Shown one piece after another: positions 8,798 to 15,943 of a DNA stretch of 64,000 bases; positions within the stretch are counted from its first letter, which is position 1, and each line of letters begins with the position of its first letter. The stretch comes from Nocardia altamirensis NBRC 108246 (lineage in GTDB: Bacteria > Actinomycetota > Actinomycetes > Mycobacteriales > Mycobacteriaceae), in NCBI RefSeq assembly GCF_001612685.1, contig NZ_BDAY01000002.1:55367-119366 (forward strand), given 5' to 3'. The position numbers and the translations under genes are program-made. The notes under the pieces were generated by a model. It was not told the origin of the DNA and ran no database searches. It saw only the letters and a list, made by a program, of their open reading frames with translations.

Positions 8798-9364
8798 ATG
8801 ACGCAGGCAAGACCAGAGCCGACCCGAACCGACGCCCGCAACAATCGCGCGCGGATCCTCGCCGCTGCCCTCGCGGCCTTCGCCGAATCGACCGAGGTCT
8901 CGCTCACCGCGATCGCCAAACGCGCAGGCGTCGGCATCGGCACCCTCTACCGCCACTTCCCGAACCGGGAAGCCCTGATCTTCGCGCTCTATCAGCACCA
9001 GATCGGCGAACTGATCGACCTCGCGCCGACCCTCTTGCGCGCCAACCCACCCCTCGACGCCCTCCGGCTGTGGTGCGCCGAGGTCGCCCGCTACGCCCAG
9101 CGGAAATTCGGTGCCGCCGAGGTCATCCACGCCGCGACCAACGGCGGCCTCGACGACGAGTACTACCGCCCCTTCGTCGCCGCCATCGCCCAATTACTCA
9201 GTGCGGGTGCCGAAGACGGCTCCCTCAAACCAGGTCTCGACCCGGAGGACGTCCTGCTGCAACTCAGCGTCCTGTGGCGGATCGACCCCGCCACCGGCGG
9301 CGCAGCCAGAATCGACCGGATCCTCGACCTCATCATCGACGGACTCCGCGCGAGCACCCACTGA
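8798..9364 (+). CDS. TetR/AcrR family transcriptional regulator
   Basis: This 188-residue protein has a TetR N-terminal HTH. NNRARILAAALAAFAE is followed by VSLTAIAKRAGVGIGTLYRHFPNREALI, including the signature recognition helix GIGTLYRHF. The C-terminal ligand-binding domain (residues 75-188) includes FGAAEVIHAATNGGLDDEYYRPF. It probably represses itself and the divergent SDR gene through the palindromes at 8720-8773. The inducer is unknown. Confidence 0.9.
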   Translation: MTQARPEPTRTDARNNRARILAAALAAFAESTEVSLTAIAKRAGVGIGTLYRHFPNREALIFALYQHQIGELIDLAPTLLRANPPLDALRLWCAEVARYAQRKFGAAEVIHAATNGGLDDEYYRPFVAAIAQLLSAGAEDGSLKPGLDPEDVLLQLSVLWRIDPATGGAARIDRILDLIIDGLRASTH

Positions 9365-9408
9365 CGTAGGATCATGCCTGCAACAACATGATCGGGGGAT
9401 TGCTCATC

Positions 9409-9867
9409 GTGGATGGATCAGACTGGGACGCCCTGCCGCCGGGGGTGGCGCCGCCAACTTCGTCGGAGCCCGGATACGGCATGCCGAATCCAGGAGGCTT
9501 GCCCGAATTGTCCACGGTCGCCGCACTATTGGGCCCGGTGGTCGCGATCTACGGAAAAGCCTTGCTGGAATCGCTTGCCGCGCACACCGCCGACGGCGTC
9601 GTCCAGCTGCCTCGGACGATCCGTAAGCGCTGGTTCGGCCGGACTGGCGCCGAATCGTCAGATCTCGCCGCCATTCTCGACATCGAAGGCGGACCAGGAG
9701 CCGCAGCGATCCTGGTGACCGAGGGTCTGCCCGACGAGGCCCGCCTCGCACTGCTCGACATCGATCCCACCGAATCCGCGCTCCGCGGCAAGGTTCTTGG
9801 CTGGGACGACACACTCCAGCGGTGGATTCCCCGCGCTCATCCCGATACCCAAGGCCGGCCGGGATAG
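9409..9867 (+). CDS. Hypothetical protein
   Basis: This unrecognised protein has 152 residues from GTG 9409, which has GGGGGA at 9393-9398 as ribosome-binding site. An in-frame ATG at 9388 would add 7 residues but has no SD. The N-terminal 40 residues are Pro/Gly-rich (ALPPGVAPPTSSEPGYG). A hydrophobic patch, VAALLGPVVAIYGKALLESLAAH, follows, then a soluble half containing ESSDLAAILDIEGGPGAAAILVTEGLPDEARLALL. There is no signal peptide. It ends 9 bases before the F420-type gene and may be cotranscribed with it. Confidence 0.6.
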   Translation: MDGSDWDALPPGVAPPTSSEPGYGMPNPGGLPELSTVAALLGPVVAIYGKALLESLAAHTADGVVQLPRTIRKRWFGRTGAESSDLAAILDIEGGPGAAAILVTEGLPDEARLALLDIDPTESALRGKVLGWDDTLQRWIPRAHPDTQGRPG

Positions 9868-9875
9868 GGCTGACC

Positions 9876-10280
9876 ATGCCGTTACCTCGGGCATTGGCCA
9901 TATTCAATCGAGCGATTACCAATCGGGCCGCGCGGCCGTTGGTCGGGCGGGCGCGGGATCTGGTGTTGGTTGTGCATCGGGGGCGCAAGTCTGGGCGGGA
10001 GTATCGGACGCCGGTCAGTGTGTTTCGGCGCGGTGAGTGGTACTGCGTCGCGCTGACCTACGGGCGAAGTGCGGACTGGGTGCGGAATGTGCTTGCGGCG
10101 GGGGAATTCGAGATCGAGATGCGGGGTCGGCGGGTGCGGTTGGTCGAGCCGGTGGTGGTCAACGATCCCACCTTGGGGTGGTCTTCGGGGTTCAGTCGGC
10201 GGATCCTGCGCCTTGTCGACGCGCCCGAGTATCTCGAGGCGCGGGCCGAAACATCCAGTGACTCAAGTGAATCTGGCTAG
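9876..10280 (+). CDS. Nitroreductase/deazaflavin (F420)-dependent oxidoreductase family protein
   Basis: This 134-residue protein carries the hallmark VVHRGRKSGREYRTPVSVF of the small split-barrel family that includes the mycobacterial F420-dependent nitroreductase Ddn. WYCVALTYGRSADWVRNVLAAGEFEIEMRGR follows, as expected. Such enzymes use reduced F420 to reduce quinones or other substrates, often at the membrane. ATG 9876 was chosen because the family domain begins there (PLPRALAIFNRAI). Its presence agrees with an F420-producing actinomycete. The actual substrate is unknown. Confidence 0.85.
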   Translation: MPLPRALAIFNRAITNRAARPLVGRARDLVLVVHRGRKSGREYRTPVSVFRRGEWYCVALTYGRSADWVRNVLAAGEFEIEMRGRRVRLVEPVVVNDPTLGWSSGFSRRILRLVDAPEYLEARAETSSDSSESG

Positions 10281-10347
10281 CCGCCGCGTCTCGACTAGGC
10301 CAGGCGAGTGGGTGTCCGGTAGCGAGTGGCGGCACTAGCATCGGGGG

Positions 10348-11277
10348 ATGCGGATTGCTGCGGCTCAGGCGCGACCGGCCTGGCTCGACCCGACGGCCGG
10401 GACGAAGGTTGTTGTCGAATGGTTGACGAAGGCTGCGGCGGCGGGGGTGCAGCTTGTCGCGTTTCCGGAGACGTTTCTGTCCGGCTATCCGATCTGGGTG
10501 GCCGACACCGGCGGGGCGCGATTCGACGATCCGGTTCAGAAGGCCGCCTACGCATGCTATTTGGAGGCCGCAGTCACGCTCGACGGCCCGCAGGTGGCGA
10601 CGGTGCGCGAGGCCGTCGGTGACCTCGGTGTGTTCTGCTACCTCGGGATCACCGAGCGGGTGCGCGGCACGGTGTACTGCACCCTGGTGGCGATCGATCC
10701 GGCTCGGGGTGTGGTCGGCGCGCATCGCAAGCTGATGCCGACGCACGAGGAGCGGATGGTCTGGGGGATCGGGGACGGGCACGGGCTGCGCACGCACGAG
10801 GTCGGCGCTTTCCGGGTGGGCGGGCTGTCCTGCTGGGAGAACTGGATGCCGCAGGCGCGGCATGCGCTCTACGCCGACGGCGAAACCCTGCACATCTCCA
10901 CCTGGCCCGGTTCGAAACGTAATACCAAGGACATCACCAGGTTCGTGGCCATGGAGGGCCGGGTCTACTCCTTGGCCGTCGGCGCCGTGCTCGACTATGC
11001 CGACGTGCCTGCGGGTTTCCCGCTCCGCGACGAGTTGCTCGCACTCGGGAAGCCCGCAGGCTATGACGGTGGCTCTGCGGTCGCAGGCCCGAACGGCGAC
11101 TGGCTGGTCGAGCCGGTGGTCGGCGAGGAGCGCCTCGTCATCGCCGATCTCGATCCTGCGGAAATCGCCAGGGAGCGCCAGAATTTCGACCCGGCCGGTC
11201 ACTACTCCCGCCCCGACGTCTTCGCCGTCACCGTCGACCGCCGCCGCCGCACCCCCGCAACCTTCCTGGACGGCTAG
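10348..11277 (+). CDS. Nitrilase (carbon-nitrogen hydrolase)
   Basis: This 309-residue enzyme has the full nitrilase triad: Glu41 in AFPETFLSGYP, Lys128 in AHRKLMPTHEE and Cys162 in GLSCWENWMP. The CWENWMP elbow and length match true nitrilases, which convert organic nitriles to carboxylates and ammonia through a cysteine thioimidate, rather than amidases. The ATG at 10348 places the domain start (MRIAAAQARP) correctly. It is cytosolic and probably oligomeric, like other nitrilases. A large hairpin lies just after the stop, between it and the convergent transporter gene. Confidence 0.9.
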   Translation: MRIAAAQARPAWLDPTAGTKVVVEWLTKAAAAGVQLVAFPETFLSGYPIWVADTGGARFDDPVQKAAYACYLEAAVTLDGPQVATVREAVGDLGVFCYLGITERVRGTVYCTLVAIDPARGVVGAHRKLMPTHEERMVWGIGDGHGLRTHEVGAFRVGGLSCWENWMPQARHALYADGETLHISTWPGSKRNTKDITRFVAMEGRVYSLAVGAVLDYADVPAGFPLRDELLALGKPAGYDGGSAVAGPNGDWLVEPVVGEERLVIADLDPAEIARERQNFDPAGHYSRPDVFAVTVDRRRRTPATFLDG

Positions 11278-11282
11278 CCGAA

Positions 11283-11358
11283 ATCCGCACCCTCTCTGAG
11301 GATCCGCACTGTTTCCGGGCTGCTGGAACCAGTGCGGATCCACAGAAAGGGTGCGGAT
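11283..11358. terminator. Large nested hairpin between convergent genes
   Basis: The outer arms ATCCGCACCCTCTCTG (11283-11298) and CAGAAAGGGTGCGGAT (11343-11358) pair with one mismatch. The inner arms GATCCGCACTG (11301-11311) and CAGTGCGGATC (11330-11340) pair perfectly around an 18-nt loop. The total stem is about 27 bp. It probably acts as a bidirectional terminator for the nitrilase and EamA genes, but it is longer than needed and the octamer ATCCGCAC occurs twice per arm. Confidence 0.6.
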
Positions 11359-11371
11359 CGGTGGGCGGTCC

Positions 11372-12316
11372 CTAGGCGGGCGAGTCGTCTGGCTCACCGC
11401 GGCGAACGAGGATGACGCCGGTGAGAATCAGTGCGCCGCCGAGCAATTGGATCGCGCGGGGTGCTTCCCCGAGCAAGGCCCACGCGAAGACCAGTGCCGC
11501 AAGGACTTCGAAGAGGCCGACGAACGAGGCGAGGCGGGAGCCGAGGCGACGGGTCGCGGCGATCCCGGAGACGTAGGCGAGCGCCGCGGTCACCGTGCCG
11601 AGCAGCAGCACCGGAATCCACCAGGTCACCGTGAAGCCTTCGAAGACAACGGGGTTCGTGGTCGCGTGCAGTGGAAGGATGCCAACCGCACCGGCCGCGA
11701 GCAGCCCGAGCCCGCCGATGAGCAATCCGCCTGCGGCGAGCACGGTGCCTGGCAGGCTGCCGTCACCGTGTGCGGACAGCACGAAGTAGCCTGCCGCACC
11801 GACCATGGCGGCGAGGGCCCACGCGATGCCGATCCAGCTGGTGGACATTCCCGCGCGCAGGTCGATGACCAGGACCAAGCCGGTGATACCGAGCAGTGCG
11901 CCCGCGACGGTCGCGCTGCCGGGCCGTTGGTGGTGCCGCAACCACAGCCAGCCGACCACGGCGATCGGCGCCGTGTACTCGATGAGCAGCGCCACCCCGA
12001 CTTCCATGTGGGCGACGGCGTTGAAGTACGCGAGCTGGGTGCCGCCGACGGCGACCAGTCCGTACACGGCGATCAGGGATGCGTTGCGGCGCAACAGCCC
12101 CCAGTCGCCGCGCAGTTGCGTCAGCGCGATCGGCAGCACCACAGCGGCGGCGAGCAGGACCCGCACCGCCACCACGGACGCCGAGCTCCAGCCCGCGTTC
12201 ATCAGTCCGCGGGCCAGTGGTCCGGAGAGCCCGAACGACGATGCGGAGAGCACCGCGAAGATCAATCCGGATCGCAGGCGCCGCTGAACGGCTGTGTCAT
12301 GAGTCATCGTCGTCAT
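11372..12316 (-). CDS. EamA/DMT family transporter
   Basis: This 314-residue protein has ten predicted membrane helices in two EamA repeats of five. The first spans about residues 15-140 (SGLIFAVLSASSFGLSGPLARGL) and the second about 160-300 (GIAWALAAMVGAAGYFVLSAHG). A short charged C-terminus follows (VRRGEPDDSPA). Drug/metabolite transporters export amino acids, metabolites or drugs; the substrate here is unknown. It is divergent from the CGNR regulator at 12355, a common pairing in which the regulator controls the exporter. An alternative start is the ATG at 12304, four codons downstream. Confidence 0.85.
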   Translation of the reverse strand: MTTMTHDTAVQRRLRSGLIFAVLSASSFGLSGPLARGLMNAGWSSASVVAVRVLLAAAVVLPIALTQLRGDWGLLRRNASLIAVYGLVAVGGTQLAYFNAVAHMEVGVALLIEYTAPIAVVGWLWLRHHQRPGSATVAGALLGITGLVLVIDLRAGMSTSWIGIAWALAAMVGAAGYFVLSAHGDGSLPGTVLAAGGLLIGGLGLLAAGAVGILPLHATTNPVVFEGFTVTWWIPVLLLGTVTAALAYVSGIAATRRLGSRLASFVGLFEVLAALVFAWALLGEAPRAIQLLGGALILTGVILVRRGEPDDSPA

Positions 12317-12342
12317 GACTAATGACGCTAAGGTCGATCGAG

Positions 12343-12348
12343 TAATAT
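12343..12348 (+). promoter_or_regulatory. -10 element for a leaderless CGNR-regulator transcript
   Basis: TAATAT lies 6 bp before ATG 12355, so a start site 7 bp downstream would coincide with the A of the ATG. No Shine-Dalgarno sequence precedes the gene. A good -35 hexamer is not obvious. Leaderless transcripts are common in mycolata. Confidence 0.4.
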
Positions 12349-12354
12349 GTCAAC

Positions 12355-12885
12355 ATGACTTTTGACCATGACACGGAGGCGTCCCTGGTCGCCGCGGTGG
12401 AGTTGGTGAATTCGGCGGAGGAACCGGACACCTTGACCGAGATCGCCCAACTGGCAGAGTTTTTCGCGCGACACGGCTACACCGGCGTGCACGCGGGCAC
12501 CGCCGAGGAGCTCGCCGCGGTCCGCGCGCTGCGTGAACCCCTGCGCCGGATGCTGACCAGCGACCGCGAATCGGCCGTGCGGCTGGTCAACGAGACACTG
12601 GCCGAGCATCGGGCGGTGCCGCAACTGGCCAGACACGGCGACGTCGACTACCACATTCACGCGACCCCGACCTCGGCGCCGCTGCCGGTGCGGATCGCCG
12701 TCGAGACCGCGATGGCGATGGTCGACGTGATCCGGTTCGACGAGATGAGCAGGCTGTCGCTCTGCGCCGACAGCACGTGTGCCGGGATCGTGCTCGACCT
12801 GTCGCGCAACCGATCTCGCCGCTACTGCAGCACGGCCTGCGGAAACCGCAATGCTGTCGCCGCCTACCGGGCCAGGCAGAAATAG
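12355..12885 (+). CDS. ABATE/CGNR zinc-finger transcriptional regulator
   Basis: This 176-residue protein has an N-terminal ABATE-like region (residues 1-125; LVAAVELVNSAEEPDTL, then ALREPLRRML). It ends in a CGNR zinc finger: LCADSTCAGIVLDLSRNRSRRYCSTACGNR, with four cysteines and the eponymous CGNR. The family is thought to act as transcriptional regulators. Divergence from the EamA exporter suggests it controls that gene. A leaderless start at ATG 12355 is likely. Confidence 0.88.
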   Translation: MTFDHDTEASLVAAVELVNSAEEPDTLTEIAQLAEFFARHGYTGVHAGTAEELAAVRALREPLRRMLTSDRESAVRLVNETLAEHRAVPQLARHGDVDYHIHATPTSAPLPVRIAVETAMAMVDVIRFDEMSRLSLCADSTCAGIVLDLSRNRSRRYCSTACGNRNAVAAYRARQK

Positions 12886-12934
12886 GGTGCACTGACGGTG
12901 CGGGGCAGCGGAATTCAGATCCGCCGATGACGAA

Positions 12935-12957
12935 GGCCCGGTCGCGACGACCGGGCC
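12935..12957. terminator. Bidirectional hairpin terminator
   Basis: GGCCCGGTCG-CGA-CGACCGGGCC is a perfect 10-bp stem placed between the convergent ends of the CGNR gene (12885) and the secreted-protein gene (12984). Confidence 0.7.
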
Positions 12958-12983
12958 CTCGGCATATCGAGTGTCTTGATCGC

Positions 12984-13430
12984 CTAGGCGATCTCGGACA
13001 CCCCTGAGCAATTGACCTCCTGCGGAAGGAGGCCGGAGTTGCGGACCGTGAAATCCGTCCGCACCGGACCACCGCCGGTGGGCGGCCGGAAGTACATCGT
13101 GCTGCCGTTGCCGATCACGAAACCAACGGAGCCACGCTGGGTTTCCGAACCCGAGGCGCCGGTCGCCAGGTTGGTCCAGTTGAGTGTGACCTCGGTGCCG
13201 TATCCGCCCCAGACGCTGCCACCCGCGTGAATGGTGAAGGTCGGCACGCCGGGCGAGTTGTACTGCGCCCCGATGATCTGCCCGGAGTACGGCACGTCGA
13301 CAACATTCGGGCTCATGCCACGGCAGTAGGTGACGATCCAGCTGTCGGCGGCCGACGCGGTGCCTGCACCGGAAAACGCGATGGCTGTCAGCGCGGTGGC
13401 GGCCACGGCAAGTCTGGCGAACGTGAACAT
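12984..13430 (-). CDS. Small secreted protein of unknown function
   Basis: This 148-residue protein has a classical signal peptide (MFTFARLAVAATALTAIAFS, cleavage at ASA-AD around residue 27). The mature 120 residues are Gly/Thr/Ser-rich and predicted to be beta-rich (TEVTLNWTNLATGASGSETQRGSVGFVIGNG), with a Cys in TYCRGM and another in EVNCSG that could form a disulfide. No family is recognised. Such small exported beta-proteins are frequent in Nocardia. The gene is monocistronic and bounded by hairpins on both sides. Confidence 0.7.
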   Translation of the reverse strand: MFTFARLAVAATALTAIAFSGAGTASAADSWIVTYCRGMSPNVVDVPYSGQIIGAQYNSPGVPTFTIHAGGSVWGGYGTEVTLNWTNLATGASGSETQRGSVGFVIGNGSTMYFRPPTGGGPVRTDFTVRNSGLLPQEVNCSGVSEIA

Positions 13431-13539
13431 CAGTCGATCCTCGCCCTCGTCGAAGTGATGGGAGGGCCGACGCTACAGACAGCCGCGCCGTGCCCCTATT
13501 TCAGAGGGCAGCGATTCGGGTCCGTTCCGTAAACCTGAG

Positions 13540-13578
13540 CGGCAGGCCAGATCTGGTGTTTCCAGACCTGGCCTGCCG
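13540..13578 (-). terminator. Hairpin terminator
   Basis: CGGCAGGCCAGATCTGG (13540-13556) and CCAGACCTGGCCTGCCG (13562-13578) pair over 17 bp with one A-C mismatch and a 5-nt loop. It lies downstream of the gene ending at 13633 and before the start of the next minus-strand gene. Confidence 0.7.
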
Positions 13579-13632
13579 TGTTCGGGTGGGGAACTTCTGT
13601 GCACCGGAGCTAGGCGGCTCCGGCGCGGACAC

Positions 13633-14172
13633 TCACGACACCGCGCCGATGAACCCACCGATGGCGGCACCGATGGCGCACCCGAAGATGGCGCCGACCA
13701 GGAAGAACCAGATCCCGATCAGGATGCCGACCACGCAGCCGACCACCGCACCGGCGAGAATGGCTCCGCCGCCGCCGACGGTATGCATGAAGGGCAGGTT
13801 CTGCGAACTGACCGCCGCGGCCGTCGGTCCGCTCGTCGGGGTCAGCGTCAACGACGTGTCGCTGTTCAATGTGGGGCTGACGGTCAATGCCCGGCCCGCG
13901 TCGACGCGCAGCGTGGTCGGGATCGCGCCGACGACCGCGCCGTCGTCCGCGACCACCTGCACCGCGTCCTCGGTCAGGACGAACTTGCCGGAGGCGAGGG
14001 TGATCAGCGCATTCGAGTGGTCTGCCGCGAGGGTGGTCGTGTAGCCGACCGAGCCGTCGATTCCGCTCACGCTGATATCGGCGAGCTGTGCTTCTCCGTG
14101 TGCCGTTGCCATGGTGATGCCCGTGGCCGCAATGGCGAATACTGCTGTCGCCACCAATTTCCTGATGAACAT
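13633..14172 (-). CDS. Exported protein with C-terminal glycine-zipper membrane segment
   Basis: This 179-residue protein starts at ATG 14172 with a signal sequence (MFIRKLVATAVFAIAATGIT). A beta-rich middle follows (VGYTTTLAADHSNALITLASGKF, then VGAIPTTLRVDAGRALTVSP). It ends in a hydrophobic C-terminus with Gly every third or fourth residue (GGGGAILAGAVVGCVVG, then GCAIGAAIGGFIGAVS). That tail resembles glycine-zipper motifs that oligomerise in membranes. No functional family can be named. It could be a cell-envelope protein of the mycolata. The longer frame to 14569 is Arg-rich and not protein-like. Confidence 0.7.
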   Translation of the reverse strand: MFIRKLVATAVFAIAATGITMATAHGEAQLADISVSGIDGSVGYTTTLAADHSNALITLASGKFVLTEDAVQVVADDGAVVGAIPTTLRVDAGRALTVSPTLNSDTSLTLTPTSGPTAAAVSSQNLPFMHTVGGGGAILAGAVVGCVVGILIGIWFFLVGAIFGCAIGAAIGGFIGAVS

Positions 14173-14414
14173 GGGTCTTCCAATCCGTGCGGGTTTCCTT
14201 TGACGTTCCCCCGACAAACGGCACCGGACGTAGTGACCATGATGCGCTAGCCGGTCGTTTGCTGTCCATACGGTGTTTACGCAGCTCAAACCAAATTTTC
14301 GGTATGGTTTTGTCCCTCGGCGGATGGGGGATTTGCCCGAATGCCGGCTGGTGCGGAACCGCAGGGGCAAGAAATGACGCGACTCGGCGGCGGTGGGCTG
14401 GATAGGCTCGCGGC

Positions 14415-15428
14415 ATGTCCACCCCTGTGCAGCCGGAGGAGAAGTCGGACGTCGCGCCGTCGCGGCGCAGGTGGCCGCGCAGGCTGCTGGCCGGCGGCGC
14501 CGCGATCGTTGCGGTCGGCTTGGTGGGGTGGCTCGCGATTCGCGACACCTCGCCGGTCGGCCACTTCACCTCGGCGGCCGGGCACGATCGGTTCTTCGCG
14601 GCCTATGACCGTGCGATGCGGGCGATGCCTGCGCCGGACGCGACGCTGGATCTGCGGACCGACTACGGCGTGGTTCGGATGTATCGCTTCGACGGCGCGA
14701 ATCCGACTGCGGCGCCGCTCATTCTGTTGCCAGGGCGCTCGGCGGCCACGCCGATGTGGGCGGATAACCTGCCCGCGCTGCGGAAGCTGCGCACCGTTTA
14801 CACCATCGACCTGCTCGGTGAACCGGGAAAGAGCATCCAGACCTGCCCCATCGAGGACGACCGAGATCAGGCCCGCTGGCTGCATCAGGCCCTGAAGCAG
14901 TTGCCGGACAAGCAATTACATCTGTTCGGCGTCTCGATCGGCGGCTGGACCGCCACCAATCTCGCGATCCACGAACCGGAGAAGATCGCAGGCCTCACCG
15001 TGCTCGACCCGGTGCTGACGTTCGCGCCCATGTCTTTTCAGGCCATACTGCGTTCGATCCCCGCCTCGGTGCGCTGGTTTCCGAAGAGCTGGCGCGACAG
15101 CTTCAACAGCTGGACCGCAGGCGGCGCCCCGGTCGAAGACGTCCCCGTCGCCGACATGATCGAATCCGGCATGCAGACCTACGCACTACACCTGCCGACC
15201 CCCACCGAATTCAGCACCGACCAACTGCGCTCCCTCCCCATGCCCGTCCTCGCCATCCTCGCAGGCAAGTCCGTCATGCACGACACCACCGCAGCCGCCG
15301 ACCGCGCCCGCACCACCCTCAGCACAGCCACTGTCCGCGTCTACGACAACGCCTCCCACGCCATCAACGGCGAATACCCCACCGAAATAGCCGCCGACAC
15401 CGCCACCTTCCTCGACACCATCCGCTGA
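14415..15428 (+). CDS. Membrane-anchored alpha/beta hydrolase
   Basis: This 337-residue protein has an N-terminal membrane anchor (residues 22-42, RRLLAGGAAIVAVGLVGWLA) after a basic cytoplasmic stretch. The alpha/beta-hydrolase domain starts around residue 85. An oxyanion loop, LILLPGRSAATPMW, precedes the nucleophile elbow FGVSIGGWTA (Ser) and a likely catalytic His in NASHAINGEYP; the acid is probably in LAGKSVMHD. The catalytic domain likely faces the cell wall. The substrate is unknown; lipid or ester hydrolysis is plausible. Codon use near the 3' end is extremely C-rich. Confidence 0.8.
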   Translation: MSTPVQPEEKSDVAPSRRRWPRRLLAGGAAIVAVGLVGWLAIRDTSPVGHFTSAAGHDRFFAAYDRAMRAMPAPDATLDLRTDYGVVRMYRFDGANPTAAPLILLPGRSAATPMWADNLPALRKLRTVYTIDLLGEPGKSIQTCPIEDDRDQARWLHQALKQLPDKQLHLFGVSIGGWTATNLAIHEPEKIAGLTVLDPVLTFAPMSFQAILRSIPASVRWFPKSWRDSFNSWTAGGAPVEDVPVADMIESGMQTYALHLPTPTEFSTDQLRSLPMPVLAILAGKSVMHDTTAAADRARTTLSTATVRVYDNASHAINGEYPTEIAADTATFLDTIR

Positions 15429-15464
15429 ACACCTCGGGCCATCCGGATCGTGCAGATGAGGTGA

Positions 15465-15484
15465 ATGTTATGGATCCATAACAT
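15465..15484. promoter_or_regulatory. hipBA operator copy 1 (perfect palindrome)
   Basis: ATGTTATGGATCCATAACAT is a perfect 20-bp palindrome and the first of three copies upstream of the hipB-like gene. Distal to the promoter, it may allow cooperative HipB binding. Confidence 0.8.
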
Positions 15485-15489
15485 GGTGC

Positions 15490-15513
15490 CGATGTTATGG
15501 ATCCATAACATCG
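15490..15513. promoter_or_regulatory. hipBA operator copy 2 (perfect 24-bp palindrome)
   Basis: The same 20-bp core occurs at 15492-15511, extended by CG on each side to a 24-bp perfect palindrome. The cores of copies 1 and 2 are offset by 27 bp. Confidence 0.8.
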
Positions 15514-15565
15514 TTCCTAGATTTCCCACCTCATCAGTGCTTTATCGGAAGTCTTCGATCCATCG

Positions 15566-15585
15566 ATGTTATGGATCCATGACAT
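15566..15585. promoter_or_regulatory. hipBA operator copy 3, overlapping the -35
   Basis: ATGTTATGGATCCATGACAT differs from the perfect palindrome only at 15581 (A to G). That change creates the -35-like hexamer ATGACA at 15579-15584, so repressor binding here should exclude RNA polymerase. The offset from copy 2 is 74 bp, about seven helical turns. Confidence 0.8.
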
Positions 15586-15607
15586 GGTGGCTAGGTTGCA
15601 GTACTAT
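15579..15607 (+). promoter_or_regulatory. Predicted hipBA promoter
   Basis: The -35 ATGACA (15579-15584), a 17-bp spacer and the -10 TACTAT (15602-15607) form a near-consensus vegetative promoter. The expected start site is about 15614, the second of the two adjacent ATGs, implying a leaderless hipBA mRNA. The -35 sits inside operator copy 3. Confidence 0.65.
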
Positions 15608-15610
15608 GAC

Positions 15611-15943
15611 ATGATGACCCAGCCGCGGACCCGGCGTCAGCTGGTGCAACTCGGCGCGATGCTCCGTAAGGCTCGTGTCGAAGCCGGGTTGACCCAGGAA
15701 CAACTCGGCGAGTTGGCCGGTGTCTCTCGACAGCTCGTGAGTCGCGTCGAGGACGGCAGTGCGCGCGGAGAAATCGGCCGGGTAGCCCAGATTGCGACCG
15801 CGCTGGGATTGCGGCTGGTAGCAGTACCCGCGTCACAGCGCACTGCGCCTTCCGCGGACCAGCTGGCCATTCAGGACATGCTCAGCCGGATCCGGCGCAC
15901 TGAACCAGCACCCAACCCCCAGGCTTCGGAGTCAGATGACTGA
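15611..15943 (+). CDS. hipB: HipB-like antitoxin, XRE family DNA-binding protein
   Basis: This protein of 110 residues (109 if translation starts at ATG 15614) has an XRE helix-turn-helix. LGAMLRKARVEAGLTQEQLGELAGVSRQLVSRVEDG spans residues 14-49, followed by an arginine- and proline-rich tail (IRRTEPAPNPQASESDD). It overlaps the hipA-like gene by 8 nt, so the two are translationally coupled. As in other HipBA systems it should bind the upstream palindromes as a dimer, neutralise HipA and repress the operon. The three operator copies and the promoter overlap described nearby support autoregulation. Confidence 0.88.
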   Translation: MMTQPRTRRQLVQLGAMLRKARVEAGLTQEQLGELAGVSRQLVSRVEDGSARGEIGRVAQIATALGLRLVAVPASQRTAPSADQLAIQDMLSRIRRTEPAPNPQASESDD

